From NCBI RefSeq assembly GCF_030012215.1, contig NZ_JASCXX010000007.1:62001-126000 (forward strand): a stretch of DNA of 64,000 nucleotides, in the 5' to 3' direction. Positions within the stretch are counted from its first letter, which is position 1, and each line of letters opens with the position of its first letter. A model generated the notes under the pieces. That model saw only the letters and a program-made list of their open reading frames with translations, did not search any database and was not told where the DNA came from. Shown here piece after piece: positions 9,399-18,070 of the stretch. The translations under genes were made by a program, and so were the position numbers. This DNA comes from Anaerobaca lacustris. Lineage in GTDB: Bacteria; Planctomycetota; Phycisphaerae; Sedimentisphaerales; Anaerobacaceae.

Positions 9399-9871
9399 GG
9401 GTAACTCCAATACCAGAGAAATAGGCGAATCTTACGGGATGAAAGAAAAAATTCAAGCCGGCGGCCGAAAATTACGAAAAGACATTGACAGACCTCTTCG
9501 GGTCTGCTACGATTCGAGTGTAGACAGGTAGGTTTGCTTAAGGCGGCATTATCATAGTCCGAACTGTCATCATAATCTTGTCAGCATCTTCATATCAAAG
9601 CCTGCCTGCCGCGGAACGTTAGGAAAACACGGTTTTTCCTGTGTGAGGAGTGTTGGGTCGTTTGCACCCAAGGGTTTATGTTCCGATAACATCAGGCGTT
9701 TGAAACCACCCGGCCGCTTCTTCGTGCAGAAGACATTTGTGCTCTGGAGATTCGCGGTGTGACTATTTGCCGGTTGGGTGGCAAAAGGATTCATCAGTAC
9801 CATAGCCATAGTGGCTCATTGAAGATGCGGTCGGTCTGCGAATCTCCCAGGCAACGAAAGGAGAACACACA
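9399..9871. other. 473-base regulatory gap upstream of the pseudopilin pair
   Basis: The gap holds a promoter at 9485-9513 and then a leader of about 350 bases. The leader contains small stem candidates, for example GGAAAA/TTTTCC around 9612-9628, but no recognised riboswitch or small gene. The SD AAAGGAG lies just before the ATG at 9872. Confidence 0.55.
9485..9513 (+). promoter_or_regulatory. Sigma-70 promoter with inverted repeat in its spacer
   Basis: TTGACA (9485-9490), 17 bases, then TACGAT (9508-9513). A perfect CAGACC/GGTCTG inverted repeat (9489-9494 and 9501-9506) overlaps the -35 box and fills the spacer, where a repressor could act. It points towards the first pseudopilin gene. 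A degraded relative sits at 10867 ahead of the second copy. Confidence 0.7.
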
Positions 9872-10780
9872 ATGAAAAGAAAAGGTTTCACCCTCGTCGA
9901 GTTGCTGGTCGTGATCGCGATCATCGCTCTGCTGATGGGCATTCTGATGCCGGCGCTGGCCCGCGTTCGGCAATTGGCATTCAGAATGGTCTGCGGCACC
10001 AACCTGGCGGGCATCGGCAAGGCCATGCTGATCTACGCCAACGACTATGATGATGAGCTGCCTCGCGCCGGCGGTCGGCTGTCCCAGTGGGACGGCCCGG
10101 TCATCTGGAACGCCAACAACCGCTACACGGCCTATGGCGTCAGCCAGAGCGACGGCAGCGGCGGCAAGGCCACCATCACGTCGTGCTTCTTCCTGCTGGT
10201 CAAGTACGCTGAAGTGACCCCGAAGTCGTTCGTCTGTAAGGGCGACACCGGGACCAACGAGTGGCAACTGGCCCAGGAAACGACCGTCACCACCGGGTTC
10301 GAGATGATCGACGCCTGGGACTTCGGCGCCACGCCGCGCGACAACTGCAGCTACTCGTACCATCTGCCGTTCGGGCAGTACGCCCTGACAACGTCGAGCG
10401 AGCCCGGCCTGGCGGTTGCCTCCGAGAGGAACCCCTGGCTGCCGAGCCCGGCCGGCGCAGCCGGCGTCTTCGGCGACTTCATGCCGGACGTCCGTCCGTT
10501 CACCGGAACGACCGAAACGGCCCTCAAGGGCAATGCGGCCTCGCACCAGGGCGAAGGCCAGAACGTGCTGTTCCTCGACGCCCACGTCGAGTTCGCCAGG
10601 CGCGCCTTCTGCTCGCTCGAAGATGACAACATCTTCACGCGTTCGCGGAATGCCACCACGGGGGATCCGCTGGGTACAATGCCGGCGTATTCGACCACCT
10701 TCGCGCCGATGAACCGCAAGGACAGCCTGCTGGTCCACGACCCGGATGCGTTCACCACGTCGACGCGTACGGGGCGCTAA
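9872..10780 (+). CDS. Prepilin-type N-cleavage domain protein (pseudopilin-like), copy 1
   Basis: The 302-residue protein opens with [20 protein letters not shown], a type IV pilin-like leader cut after Gly5 with Phe then N-methylated and Glu at +5, followed by the hydrophobic helix. The rest resembles the large planctomycete family of pseudopilins with a C-terminal H-x9-DG motif. Here the motif is altered: His in SHQGEGQ, ten residues, then D-A in [10 protein letters not shown]. Members are thought to be exported and assembled by type II secretion-like machinery, which is not encoded in this window. AAAGGAG precedes the start and a strong intrinsic terminator follows. The next gene is a close paralogue. 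Confidence 0.88.
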   Translation: MKRKGFTLVELLVVIAIIALLMGILMPALARVRQLAFRMVCGTNLAGIGKAMLIYANDYDDELPRAGGRLSQWDGPVIWNANNRYTAYGVSQSDGSGGKATITSCFFLLVKYAEVTPKSFVCKGDTGTNEWQLAQETTVTTGFEMIDAWDFGATPRDNCSYSYHLPFGQYALTTSSEPGLAVASERNPWLPSPAGAAGVFGDFMPDVRPFTGTTETALKGNAASHQGEGQNVLFLDAHVEFARRAFCSLEDDNIFTRSRNATTGDPLGTMPAYSTTFAPMNRKDSLLVHDPDAFTTSTRTGR

Positions 10781-11338
10781 TCCGGGGTTTACATCTGAGT
10801 TCGTAGTTTGAATTCGATGGCGGCCCCGGAGAGCATCCGGGGCCGCCTTTTTTTGCGGCGTGCTCTTTGACAATCTCTTCGGAAACGCAATCGAACGGCC
10901 ATAGCGGCTGAAAGCCGTTGAGAGATCGTTGGTGTGCCGATTCGTGCCGCGTGCACGATGAGCTCGACGAATCCATATATCGATCCAAAGTCATCATTCA
11001 ATTCACATCGCCTTGCCTCCGGCGCCATCCGATCCGCCTCATTCGCTGCATTCTGCGCCCAAGGTCCGTCTTGCGCATTCCGATCGTGATGTCGATCTTC
11101 CTTTTGTCGTCAGTCTCTGAGACTCGGTAGCCGGCCGTCTGCGCTATTGACCCCCCTGTGACCTGGAAGATCGGCGGGCCAGAACTCTCCGAGTCCGGCA
11201 GTTGAGGGCCTCTGCGCGCCCTCGCCGCTGGTGCCGGCCCGTGCGCCGGCGCCCCGTTTGTACTCATCCATAGAACCAGCGCCATTGCTGAAAGACGGCC
11301 GGCCCGCCGATCGACGGTCTCGCGAAAGGAGAACGGAA
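10781..11338. other. 558-base gap between the duplicated pseudopilin genes
   Basis: The gap carries the intrinsic terminator at 10819-10854. At 10867 it has a TTGACA followed by CTCTTCGG, echoing the promoter at 9485, but it has no good -10 box (ATCGAA at 17 bases). An open frame enters from 11231 in frame with the downstream gene; the SD-supported ATG at 11339 is preferred. Nothing else convincing was seen. Confidence 0.5.
10819..10854 (+). terminator. Intrinsic terminator after pseudopilin copy 1
   Basis: GGCGGCCCCGGA (10819-10830) pairs perfectly with its complement at 10836-10847 around a 5-base loop, followed directly by seven T residues. This is a textbook rho-independent terminator 38 bases after the stop codon. 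Confidence 0.95.
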
Positions 11339-12241
11339 ATGAAGCGGAAAGGTTTCACACTGGTCGAGCTGTTGGTCGTGATTGCGATCATCGCTCTATT
11401 GATGGGCATCCTGATGCCCGCACTGTCAAGGGTCCGGCAGTTGGCCTTCCGGCTGACCTGCGGGACGAACCTGGCGGGGATCGGCAAGGCCATGCTGATC
11501 TACGCCAACGACTACGACGACGAGCTGCCCCGCGCCGGCGGCCGGCTGTCGCAGTGGAACGGCCCCGTCGTCTGGAACGCCACCAACCGCTACGATGCGT
11601 ACGGCGTCAATCGCACCGACGGCAGCGGCGGAAAGGCCAGCATCACATCGTGCTTCTATCTGCTGGTCAAGTACGCCGAGGTGACCCCGAAGTCGTTCGT
11701 CTGCAAGGGCGACAACGGGACCACCGACTGGCAACTGGCGCAGGAGATGAACGTCGCGCCCGGCTTCGAGATGATCGACGCCTGGGACTTCGGCGCCTCG
11801 CCCTGGGACAATTGCAGCTACTCGTATCACCTGCCGTTCGGGACGTACGCCCTGACGTCGTCGAGCGAGCCGGGCCTGGCGATTGCGGCCGACCGCAACC
11901 CGTGGATGAAGAGCCCGGCCGGCGAGCCCGGCGCCTTCGCCCAGTTCACCCCCGATGCCCGTCCGTTCAACGGAACGACGGAAACCGCGCTCAAGGGCAA
12001 CGCCATCTCGCACCAGGGCGAAGGCCAGAACGTGCTGTTCCTCGACGCCCACGTCGAGTTCACCCGACGGGCGTTCTGCTCGCTCGAAGACGACAACATC
12101 TACACCAAGTCGCGGAACGCCGCGACGGGCGATGCCCTGGGCACGGCGCCGGTCTATTCGACCAACTACGCGCCGATGAACCGCAAGGACAGCCTGCTCG
12201 TTCACGACCCGGAGACGTGGGGCGGCCGGCCGTTGCCGTAA
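11339..12241 (+). CDS. Prepilin-type N-cleavage domain protein (pseudopilin-like), copy 2
   Basis: This 300-residue protein is nearly colinear with the preceding gene along its whole length, including the [13 protein letters not shown] leader, the [16 protein letters not shown] block, the [10 protein letters not shown] block and the [18 protein letters not shown] motif. The differences are scattered substitutions, mostly conservative, so the pair is a tandem duplication under purifying selection. ATG 11339 follows AAAGGAGAACGGAA. The upstream in-frame extension to 11231 would place about 36 residues before a canonical leader and is rejected. It is probably exported as a minor or pseudo-pilin. 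Its own hairpin follows at 12288. Confidence 0.88.
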   Translation: MKRKGFTLVELLVVIAIIALLMGILMPALSRVRQLAFRLTCGTNLAGIGKAMLIYANDYDDELPRAGGRLSQWNGPVVWNATNRYDAYGVNRTDGSGGKASITSCFYLLVKYAEVTPKSFVCKGDNGTTDWQLAQEMNVAPGFEMIDAWDFGASPWDNCSYSYHLPFGTYALTSSSEPGLAIAADRNPWMKSPAGEPGAFAQFTPDARPFNGTTETALKGNAISHQGEGQNVLFLDAHVEFTRRAFCSLEDDNIYTKSRNAATGDALGTAPVYSTNYAPMNRKDSLLVHDPETWGGRPLP

Positions 12242-12287
12242 GGGTAACGCGACGTCGTTGCGTCAGGACGCCTCGTCTTCTCTGACA

Positions 12288-12319
12288 GGCGGCCCCGCGT
12301 TGCGGAGCGCGGGGCCGCC
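12288..12319 (+). terminator. Hairpin terminator after pseudopilin copy 2
   Basis: GGCGGCCCCGCG (12288-12299) pairs perfectly with 12308-12319 around an 8-base loop, 46 bases after the stop. The following CTTACC is a poor T tract, so termination may be partial and allow read-through into the third pseudopilin gene. Confidence 0.7.
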
Positions 12320-12386
12320 CTTACCGAAGACGCCGTCGCCACATTCTGGGATGATCGGTGGTGTCGTTGAAGTGAAGGGGACGAAG

Positions 12387-13280
12387 ATGAAGCGACACGG
12401 TTTTGCGCTCATCGAGCTGCTGGTGGTCGTCGCGGTCATCGCCCTGCTGATGGCACTGCTGGTTCCCGCGTTACGCTCTGCCCGCGAGCAGGCCCGCCGC
12501 GCCGTCTGCCTGAGCAACCTCAGACAGCTCACACTCGCCTGGCAGACCTATGCCCAGGAATACGATGGCTGCCTCGTCTACGGCGGCGCTTTCGGCGTGA
12601 AAGGGGCGAATGAACAGTGGCGCTGGGTGCGCGGCTGGCTAGGTCGGGCCTTCCTTGAGACGGACCGTTCGGCCATTGTAGAACATCCGGACAAAGGGAG
12701 CCTGTGGCCCTATATCAGCGACGTGGACTTCTACCGCTGTCCCAACGGCGCGCCAGGCCATCTGGCCACCTATGGCATCGGCTCCGGCGCCCACGGCACA
12801 CCTATGGAAGGAACCTATATACCGCAAACAAACGATCGCGGGACGCTGAGCCCTATGGGCAAACGTGTGGGTGGGACGGTCCTGTACCTGACGCGGTTGG
12901 AGCAGATCACTCGTCCCGGTCCCGCTCACCGGGCGGTCTTTTTCGATCTGGGACAGTCCCTCATAGGCGACTTCTATATCGATTACCTTCGTCCCCTTTG
13001 GCACACGGCCGATCTGCCTCCCATCCGCCATGCCGGCGGTACGACCTTGTCGTTTGCAGACGGTCACGCCGAGTATTGGAAATGGAAGGGCCGTGAAACC
13101 CTTGCCATCCCGCGCCAATTGTTCCCTCGTGGCGACGTGTTCATGGAGATATTGGCAGAAGAGGCGCGGGGCGACAACTCTGGCTATGAACCCCAGACCG
13201 AAGACGGCCTCTACGACTTGCAGCGCGTGCAAAGGGCCACCTGGGGCCGGCTCGGGTACTCAGATGTCTCCGATCGCTGA
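12387..13280 (+). CDS. Prepilin-type N-cleavage domain protein, third pseudopilin-like gene
   Basis: The 297-residue product begins [20 protein letters not shown], a slightly unusual pilin leader (G-FALIE instead of G-FTLVE). It has the downstream hydrophobic helix and the [25 protein letters not shown] pattern typical of planctomycete pseudopilins. A canonical H-x9-DG motif is seen in [18 protein letters not shown]. It is only distantly related to the two preceding copies. AAGGGGACGAAG precedes the ATG at 12387, and the longer frame from 12258 lacks an SD. It probably enters the same secretion or assembly pathway. Function beyond that is unknown. Confidence 0.85.
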   Translation: MKRHGFALIELLVVVAVIALLMALLVPALRSAREQARRAVCLSNLRQLTLAWQTYAQEYDGCLVYGGAFGVKGANEQWRWVRGWLGRAFLETDRSAIVEHPDKGSLWPYISDVDFYRCPNGAPGHLATYGIGSGAHGTPMEGTYIPQTNDRGTLSPMGKRVGGTVLYLTRLEQITRPGPAHRAVFFDLGQSLIGDFYIDYLRPLWHTADLPPIRHAGGTTLSFADGHAEYWKWKGRETLAIPRQLFPRGDVFMEILAEEARGDNSGYEPQTEDGLYDLQRVQRATWGRLGYSDVSDR

Positions 13281-13335
13281 CGAGGACGAAGGTCTCCGGC
13301 TTGGCGTGATGACGGCGTTGAATCGTGTGGAGGAT

Positions 13336-13364
13336 TTGTATCGGGTCGGGATTTCTGGTAGAGT
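13336..13364 (+). promoter_or_regulatory. Candidate promoter for the aconitase operon
   Basis: TTGTAT at 13336-13341, a 17-base spacer and TAGAGT at 13359-13364 lie just upstream of the aconitase SD (AGGAG, 13383-13387). The expected leader is about 25 bases. The -35 match is moderate. Confidence 0.45.
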
Positions 13365-13395
13365 ATCGGCTTTGGACCTATCAGGAGTACCGACG

Positions 13396-15369
13396 TTGGG
13401 CAAGACGCTAACCTACAAGATACTTGAATCACACTTGGTCGAGGGACGCTTGGCTCCGGGCGAGCCGATCGCCATCCGCATCGACCAGACGCTGACGCAG
13501 GACGCCACCGGCACGACGGCCTTTCTGCTGTTCGAGTCGATGGGCGTGCCGCGCGTGCGGACGGACCTTTCCGTCAGTTACATCGACCACAACATGGCCG
13601 GGTTCGGGCCGGAGAACCACAACGACCACCTGTATCTCCAGACCGTCGCGGCCAAGAGCGGCGTTTACCATTCCCGCGCCGGCAACGGGATCTGCCACCA
13701 GGTGCACCTGGAACGGTTCGGCAGGCCCGGCGCGACGCTGCTGGGCAGCGATTCGCACACCCCGACCGGCGGCGGGATCGGCATGGTCGCGATCGGCGCC
13801 GGCGGCCTCGACGTCGCGGTCGCCATGGCGGGCGGGCCGTTCTATCTGGCGTGTCCGAAGGTCCTCGGCGTCAAGCTGACGGGCCGGCTGAACGACTGGG
13901 TCGCCGCCAAAGACGTCATCCTCAAGCTGCTGAGCATCCTCTCGACGAAGGGCAACGTGGGCTGGGTGGTCGAATACTTCGGCCCGGGCGCCGAGACGCT
14001 CAGCGTGCCGCAGCGATCGACGATCACGAATATGGGCGCCGAATTGGGCGTGACCACCAGCCTGTTCGCCAGCGACGAGCAGACGCGGCGCTTCCTGGCC
14101 GCACAGAAACGCGAGCAGGACTACCGGCCCTTGCAGGGCGATGCAGACGCTGAATACGACCGTGTCATCGAGATCGACCTCTCGAAGCTCGAACCGCTGG
14201 CGGCCTGTCCCTCCTCGCCGGACAACGTCAAGACGGTTCGCGAGATCGCCGGGACCAAGGTGGGCCAGGTCGCAATCGGCAGTTGCACCAATTCGAGTTA
14301 CACCGATCTGATGATGGTCACCGGGGTCCTCAAGGGCCGCCGGACCGATCCGATGGTCGAACTCGGCATTTCGCCGGGCAGCCGGGAAGTGCTCGAGATG
14401 CTGGCCCGCAATGCGGCACTCGCCGATCTGATCGCCGCCGGAGCGAGGATTCTCGAATCGGGCTGTGGGCCGTGCATCGGCCAGGGCTTCTCGCCGGCCG
14501 ACGACGTGGTGAGCCTGCGGACGTTCAACCGCAATTTCGCCGGGCGGACCGGGAGCAAAAACGACCGGGCCTACCTGGTCAGTCCCGAGACGGCGGTGGC
14601 GGCCGCCCTGACGGGCGAGATCACCGATCCGCGAGACCTCTCCGAGCGGATGGGGATTGCGTTTCCCAGGATCGAGATGCCGTCGCAGTTCCACATCGAC
14701 GACAGCATGATCGAGCCGCCTTTGGACGAGGCAAAGGCCAAGCAGGCCGAGGTCGTGCGGGGCCGCACGATCGTGGTGCCCGAGACGCCGCCGGCGCTTC
14801 AGAAGAGGCTCGACGGGCAGGTCCTGCTCAAGTGCGGCGACAAGATCACGACGGACCACATCATGCCGGCCGGGACGTTCCTGAAGCTGCGTTCGAACGT
14901 GCCGGAATACGCCAAGGTGGTCTTCAACTGCTTCAACGAGCCGGGCTCGCCGACGTTTGCCGAGCGGGCCCTGGCGCTGAAGGCCAGGGGCGTCGGCGGG
15001 ATCATCGTCGCCGGCGAGAGCTATGGCCAGGGCTCGTCGCGCGAGCACGCGGCCCTGTGCCCGATGTACCTGGGCGTCCGCGTGGTGATCGCCAAGACGA
15101 TCGAGCGAATCCATCGGGCGAACCTGATCAACTTCTGCATCGTGCCGATCCGCTTCGCCGATCCAGCCGATTACGACAGGCTTGAAGCGGGCGACGAACT
15201 GACGATCGACGATCTGATCGGCGCTGTCAGGAATGCCGAGACCGTCACGATCGTGCGCAAACGCGACGGCCTCGAATTCGCCGGCCTGCTGGAGCTGTCG
15301 AGCCGCGACCGCGAGGTCCTGCTGGCCGCCGGCTTGCTGAGCTACACGCGAGAGAAGGCCCATGCGTGA
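13396..15369 (+). CDS. Aconitate hydratase
   Basis: This enzyme isomerises citrate to isocitrate through aconitate using a [4Fe-4S] cluster. The TTG at 13396 is chosen because AGGAG lies 8 bases upstream and the product then opens GKTLTYKILESHL, the usual start of compact (about 650-residue) bacterial aconitases; here it has 657 residues. The cluster cysteines are visible as C297 in GSCTNSS and C357/C360 in the CGPC motif. DSHTPTGGG and the swivel-domain GSSREHAAL loop (substrate-binding Ser/Arg) are also present. The gene overlaps the LOG-like gene by 8 bases and heads a four-gene cluster ending in hisD. The longer frame from 13030 overlaps the pseudopilin gene and is rejected. Confidence 0.93.
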   Translation: MGKTLTYKILESHLVEGRLAPGEPIAIRIDQTLTQDATGTTAFLLFESMGVPRVRTDLSVSYIDHNMAGFGPENHNDHLYLQTVAAKSGVYHSRAGNGICHQVHLERFGRPGATLLGSDSHTPTGGGIGMVAIGAGGLDVAVAMAGGPFYLACPKVLGVKLTGRLNDWVAAKDVILKLLSILSTKGNVGWVVEYFGPGAETLSVPQRSTITNMGAELGVTTSLFASDEQTRRFLAAQKREQDYRPLQGDADAEYDRVIEIDLSKLEPLAACPSSPDNVKTVREIAGTKVGQVAIGSCTNSSYTDLMMVTGVLKGRRTDPMVELGISPGSREVLEMLARNAALADLIAAGARILESGCGPCIGQGFSPADDVVSLRTFNRNFAGRTGSKNDRAYLVSPETAVAAALTGEITDPRDLSERMGIAFPRIEMPSQFHIDDSMIEPPLDEAKAKQAEVVRGRTIVVPETPPALQKRLDGQVLLKCGDKITTDHIMPAGTFLKLRSNVPEYAKVVFNCFNEPGSPTFAERALALKARGVGGIIVAGESYGQGSSREHAALCPMYLGVRVVIAKTIERIHRANLINFCIVPIRFADPADYDRLEAGDELTIDDLIGAVRNAETVTIVRKRDGLEFAGLLELSSRDREVLLAAGLLSYTREKAHA

Positions 15370-15892
15370 GAGAACAGTCAGCGTTTTCGGCACGGCGCGG
15401 GCCCGCGCGGGTGAGCCGATCTTCACTCTCGCCGAGCATCTGGGCCGGGAATTGGCGCTGGCAGGGTTTGCCGTGGCCAACGGTGGCTACGGCGGGACGA
15501 TGCGGGCGACGGCCAAGGGGGCCTGCAACGCCGGCGGGAAAGTGATCGGCGTGACTTGTTCGGCGTTCAGGAACAGCGTCGCCAACGAGTTCGTCAGTGA
15601 AGAAGTGACGACCGCCTCGCTGGACGAGCGGCTCGATAGGCTGATCCGCCTGGGTCAGGCGTACGTCGTCCTGCCGGGCGGGACCGGGACGCTGCTGGAG
15701 CTGGCCAAGGTCTGGGAACTGAAGAACAAGAAGTTCTTCGACCGGGCCAAGCCGATCGTGCTGTTGGGCGATTTCTGGAGGCCCCTGGTCGATCTGGTCT
15801 GCCACGACGACCCTCGCAGCGCCGAGCACGTAGTCTTTGCTGAGGAACCGGCCGACGCCGTCGGCCGGATCAAGGAGGTTCTTGGCAGATAG
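15362..15892 (+). CDS. LOG / TIGR00725-like nucleotide-binding Rossmann protein
   Basis: The 176-residue product has a Rossmann-type fold signature: GGYGGTMRA at 41-49 and PGGTGTLLE at 105-113. These match the GG-x-x-GxM and PGGxGTxxE motifs of the LOG (lysine decarboxylase-like) family. Characterised LOG proteins hydrolyse nucleoside 5-prime monophosphates, releasing ribose 5-phosphate; whether this member does so is inference. It starts inside the last codons of the aconitase gene, so translation is probably coupled, and it is 15 bases from the next gene. Confidence 0.85.
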   Translation: MRERTVSVFGTARARAGEPIFTLAEHLGRELALAGFAVANGGYGGTMRATAKGACNAGGKVIGVTCSAFRNSVANEFVSEEVTTASLDERLDRLIRLGQAYVVLPGGTGTLLELAKVWELKNKKFFDRAKPIVLLGDFWRPLVDLVCHDDPRSAEHVVFAEEPADAVGRIKEVLGR

Positions 15893-15907
15893 TCCGAGGA
15901 TATGAAG

Positions 15908-16735
15908 ATGAGAACGAGACGGACGAAATTCGCAACGATGGTTCTGTGCGTGGTGCTGCCGATCGCGGCCCTGGCAGATGAGGCGCCGCCCTCAACAGGC
16001 CCGGTCATACCCGATGGGACGGTGATCCAAGCCGTCGACGGCTCGCTGGTTCGTAGCGACAGCAACGATCTCTGGCTCTTCCAGTTCGCCCGCGATGTCG
16101 ATGGTGTCGGCGGCGCTCTGCCGGCGGGTTCTTCGCTCGAAGTGCTGCCCTCGTCGATCCTGGACAGCATGGTCGCAGATGCCAACGACCGTCTGCTGCC
16201 GCGCTACCGGCTCAGCGCCGTCGTGACGCAGTACCGGGGCGCGAACTACCTGTTTCCCACCTACTACCTGCCTCTGAGCAAGCTCAAGGGCGCCGACGAA
16301 TCCGAGACGACGGAGGAGCCTCTGGACAATATCGAGACGGTGTCCGACGGCGCGCTGGAGATTCCCGACGAGGTGCTCGAGAGGATGAGGACGCGGCGAC
16401 AGGCGCGCGGCCCCCAACGCAGGGAAGCCGACGAGACCCCCACGGAAACCGGACACAGGGCAAGGACGCACGTGCTCGTCGACCGGGTCGGCTTCATCGA
16501 GTTCAACGAGGGCTACCCGACGTTCGTCCCGGACGGCCTGGGCCGGAACGTCTCGCAGACCCGTTACGAGTTGCTGCCGTGCAACATGTTGGAGCAGGCC
16601 GAACGCAGGCTGGCCGCGTTTCCCCAGCCAATCCGCTTCAACGTCGCCGGACTGGTCACCGAACACCAGGGCCGGAAGTACCTGCTGCTGCAACGGGCAA
16701 TCCGTGTCTACCATTATGGCAACTTCGGTGGATAG
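15908..16735 (+). CDS. Secreted protein with two internal repeats, function unknown
   Basis: The product (275 residues) has a signal peptide ending A-L-A. ATG 15908 is preferred over ATG 15902 because CGAGGA ends 7 bases before it. The mature protein consists of two related halves joined by an acidic/arginine-rich linker (about 120-175). The first half contains SSLEVLPSSIL..RYRLSAVVTQYRGANYLFPTYY and the second YELLPCNMLEQ..IRFNVAGLVTEHQGRKYLLLQ, which align as LP-x(3)-L ... V-T-x-Y/H-x-G-x-x-YL. I do not recognise the family. It lies between the LOG-like gene and hisD with 6-base spacing to hisD, so it is part of the same transcript. It is probably periplasmic. Confidence 0.7.
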   Translation: MRTRRTKFATMVLCVVLPIAALADEAPPSTGPVIPDGTVIQAVDGSLVRSDSNDLWLFQFARDVDGVGGALPAGSSLEVLPSSILDSMVADANDRLLPRYRLSAVVTQYRGANYLFPTYYLPLSKLKGADESETTEEPLDNIETVSDGALEIPDEVLERMRTRRQARGPQRREADETPTETGHRARTHVLVDRVGFIEFNEGYPTFVPDGLGRNVSQTRYELLPCNMLEQAERRLAAFPQPIRFNVAGLVTEHQGRKYLLLQRAIRVYHYGNFGG

Positions 16736-16741
16736 AATCCA

Positions 16742-18067
16742 ATGAGCGAAGGGTTGGAAGAACTGCTGATCCTGGGGTCGGACCCGCAGGCGAAAGGGAA
16801 GATCGCGAAGCTGCGGCTCGACATGCTCGCCGCCGCACGGTCGGCCAGCGAGGACGATGCGCAGAACCGAACGGTGGTCGAGGTGTTGCGCGGCATCCGC
16901 CAACGGGGCGATGAGGCGGTGGCCGCGTATACGGAGAAATTCGACCGGGTCAGCCTTCGTCCCGATGAATTCCGCGTCAGCGGCGACGAGCTGGCCCGGG
17001 CCCATGCTTCGATGGATACCGGGCTTCTTGCGACGTTGCGCGAGGCCATCGAGAACGTCCGCGCCTATCAGGCGAAGATCTTCCTCGGTCACAACTCGTC
17101 CTTCTCCGACGGGACGGGCATTCGTTATACGCCGATCCGCCGGGCCGGCGTTTGCGTTCCAGGCGCCTCGGCGCCGTTGCCATCGACGGTCATCATGACG
17201 GTGGTTCCCGCCCAAGTGGCGGGTGTTCGGGAGATCGCGGTGGTCTCGCCGCCCCGCTTCGAGGGGAGCGTTCACCCGGTCATTCTCGCGGTCTGTCACG
17301 AGCTGGGGATCGACGAGGTCTATCGCATCGGTGGCGTGCAGGCGGTCGGCGCGCTGGCCTATGGGACACAGAGCGTTCGCAAGGTGGACATCATCGTCGG
17401 ACCGGGCAATTCGTGGGTGCAGGCGGCCAAGAAGCACGTGGCGGGCGACTACGTGGCGATCGATTCGATCGCCGGACCGAGCGAGGTGTTCATCATCGCC
17501 GGCGACGAGGCCGACCCCGCGTGGGTCGCGGCCGACATGCTCAGCCAGGCCGAGCACGCCGCCGACAGCAGCGCTATCGTCGCGACCGATTCCGAACCGC
17601 TGGCCCGCGCCATTCTCCAGCAGCTTGCCTCGCAGCTTGCGGAACTGCCTCGCGCGGGCGACGCGCGGGCGTCGCTGCAGCGTTTCAGCCGGGTCATCGT
17701 GGTGGCCGATATGGATGCCGCCGTGGAGCTGGCCAATGAATTCGCCTCCGAGCACCTGGAGATCCAGTGCGGCTCGCGCAGCAGACAAATCGCCGACCGA
17801 ATCAACAACGCCGGAGCGATTTTTATCGGCCCTCACACGCCCGTTGCGGTCGGCGACTACTGGGCCGGGCCGAGCCACACCCTGCCGACCGGGACGCGGG
17901 CCAGGTTCTCCAGCGCCCTGACCAGCAACGATTTTCTCAAGTCGATCAGCCTGATCGAATACAGCGCCGAGCAACTGGCTGCCTGCGCCGACGACATCAT
18001 CCGCCTGGCCCAGGTCGAAGGCCTCGACGCGCACGCCCGCAGCGTCAGCATCCGGCGCAACCGTTGA
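16742..18067 (+). CDS. hisD: Histidinol dehydrogenase
   Basis: HisD catalyses the last two steps of histidine synthesis, oxidising L-histidinol to histidine with NAD and a zinc ion. The 441-residue length is normal. Diagnostic motifs include PGASAPLPSTVIMTVVPAQVAGV, GGVQAVGALAYGT, VGPGNSWVQAAKKHVAG, the metal and substrate region DSIAGPSEVFIIAGDEADP and SQAEHAADS, and the C-terminal GDYWAGPSHTLPTG. No other his gene is in the window; here hisD is the last gene of the aconitase-led cluster. Its stop lies 3 bases from the stop of the convergent zinc-ribbon gene. Confidence 0.96.
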   Translation: MSEGLEELLILGSDPQAKGKIAKLRLDMLAAARSASEDDAQNRTVVEVLRGIRQRGDEAVAAYTEKFDRVSLRPDEFRVSGDELARAHASMDTGLLATLREAIENVRAYQAKIFLGHNSSFSDGTGIRYTPIRRAGVCVPGASAPLPSTVIMTVVPAQVAGVREIAVVSPPRFEGSVHPVILAVCHELGIDEVYRIGGVQAVGALAYGTQSVRKVDIIVGPGNSWVQAAKKHVAGDYVAIDSIAGPSEVFIIAGDEADPAWVAADMLSQAEHAADSSAIVATDSEPLARAILQQLASQLAELPRAGDARASLQRFSRVIVVADMDAAVELANEFASEHLEIQCGSRSRQIADRINNAGAIFIGPHTPVAVGDYWAGPSHTLPTGTRARFSSALTSNDFLKSISLIEYSAEQLAACADDIIRLAQVEGLDAHARSVSIRRNR

Positions 18068-18070
18068 TGC

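Noticed and set aside
13429-15480. A 683-codon minus-strand frame opposite aconitase
   Set aside because: It is a shadow of the aconitase codon pattern, and its translation has no conserved motifs or SD. The plus frame has cluster cysteines and full family alignment.
15992-18034. A 680-codon minus-strand frame opposite hisD and its upstream neighbour
   Set aside because: hisD is unambiguous on the plus strand and the antisense product has no family features.
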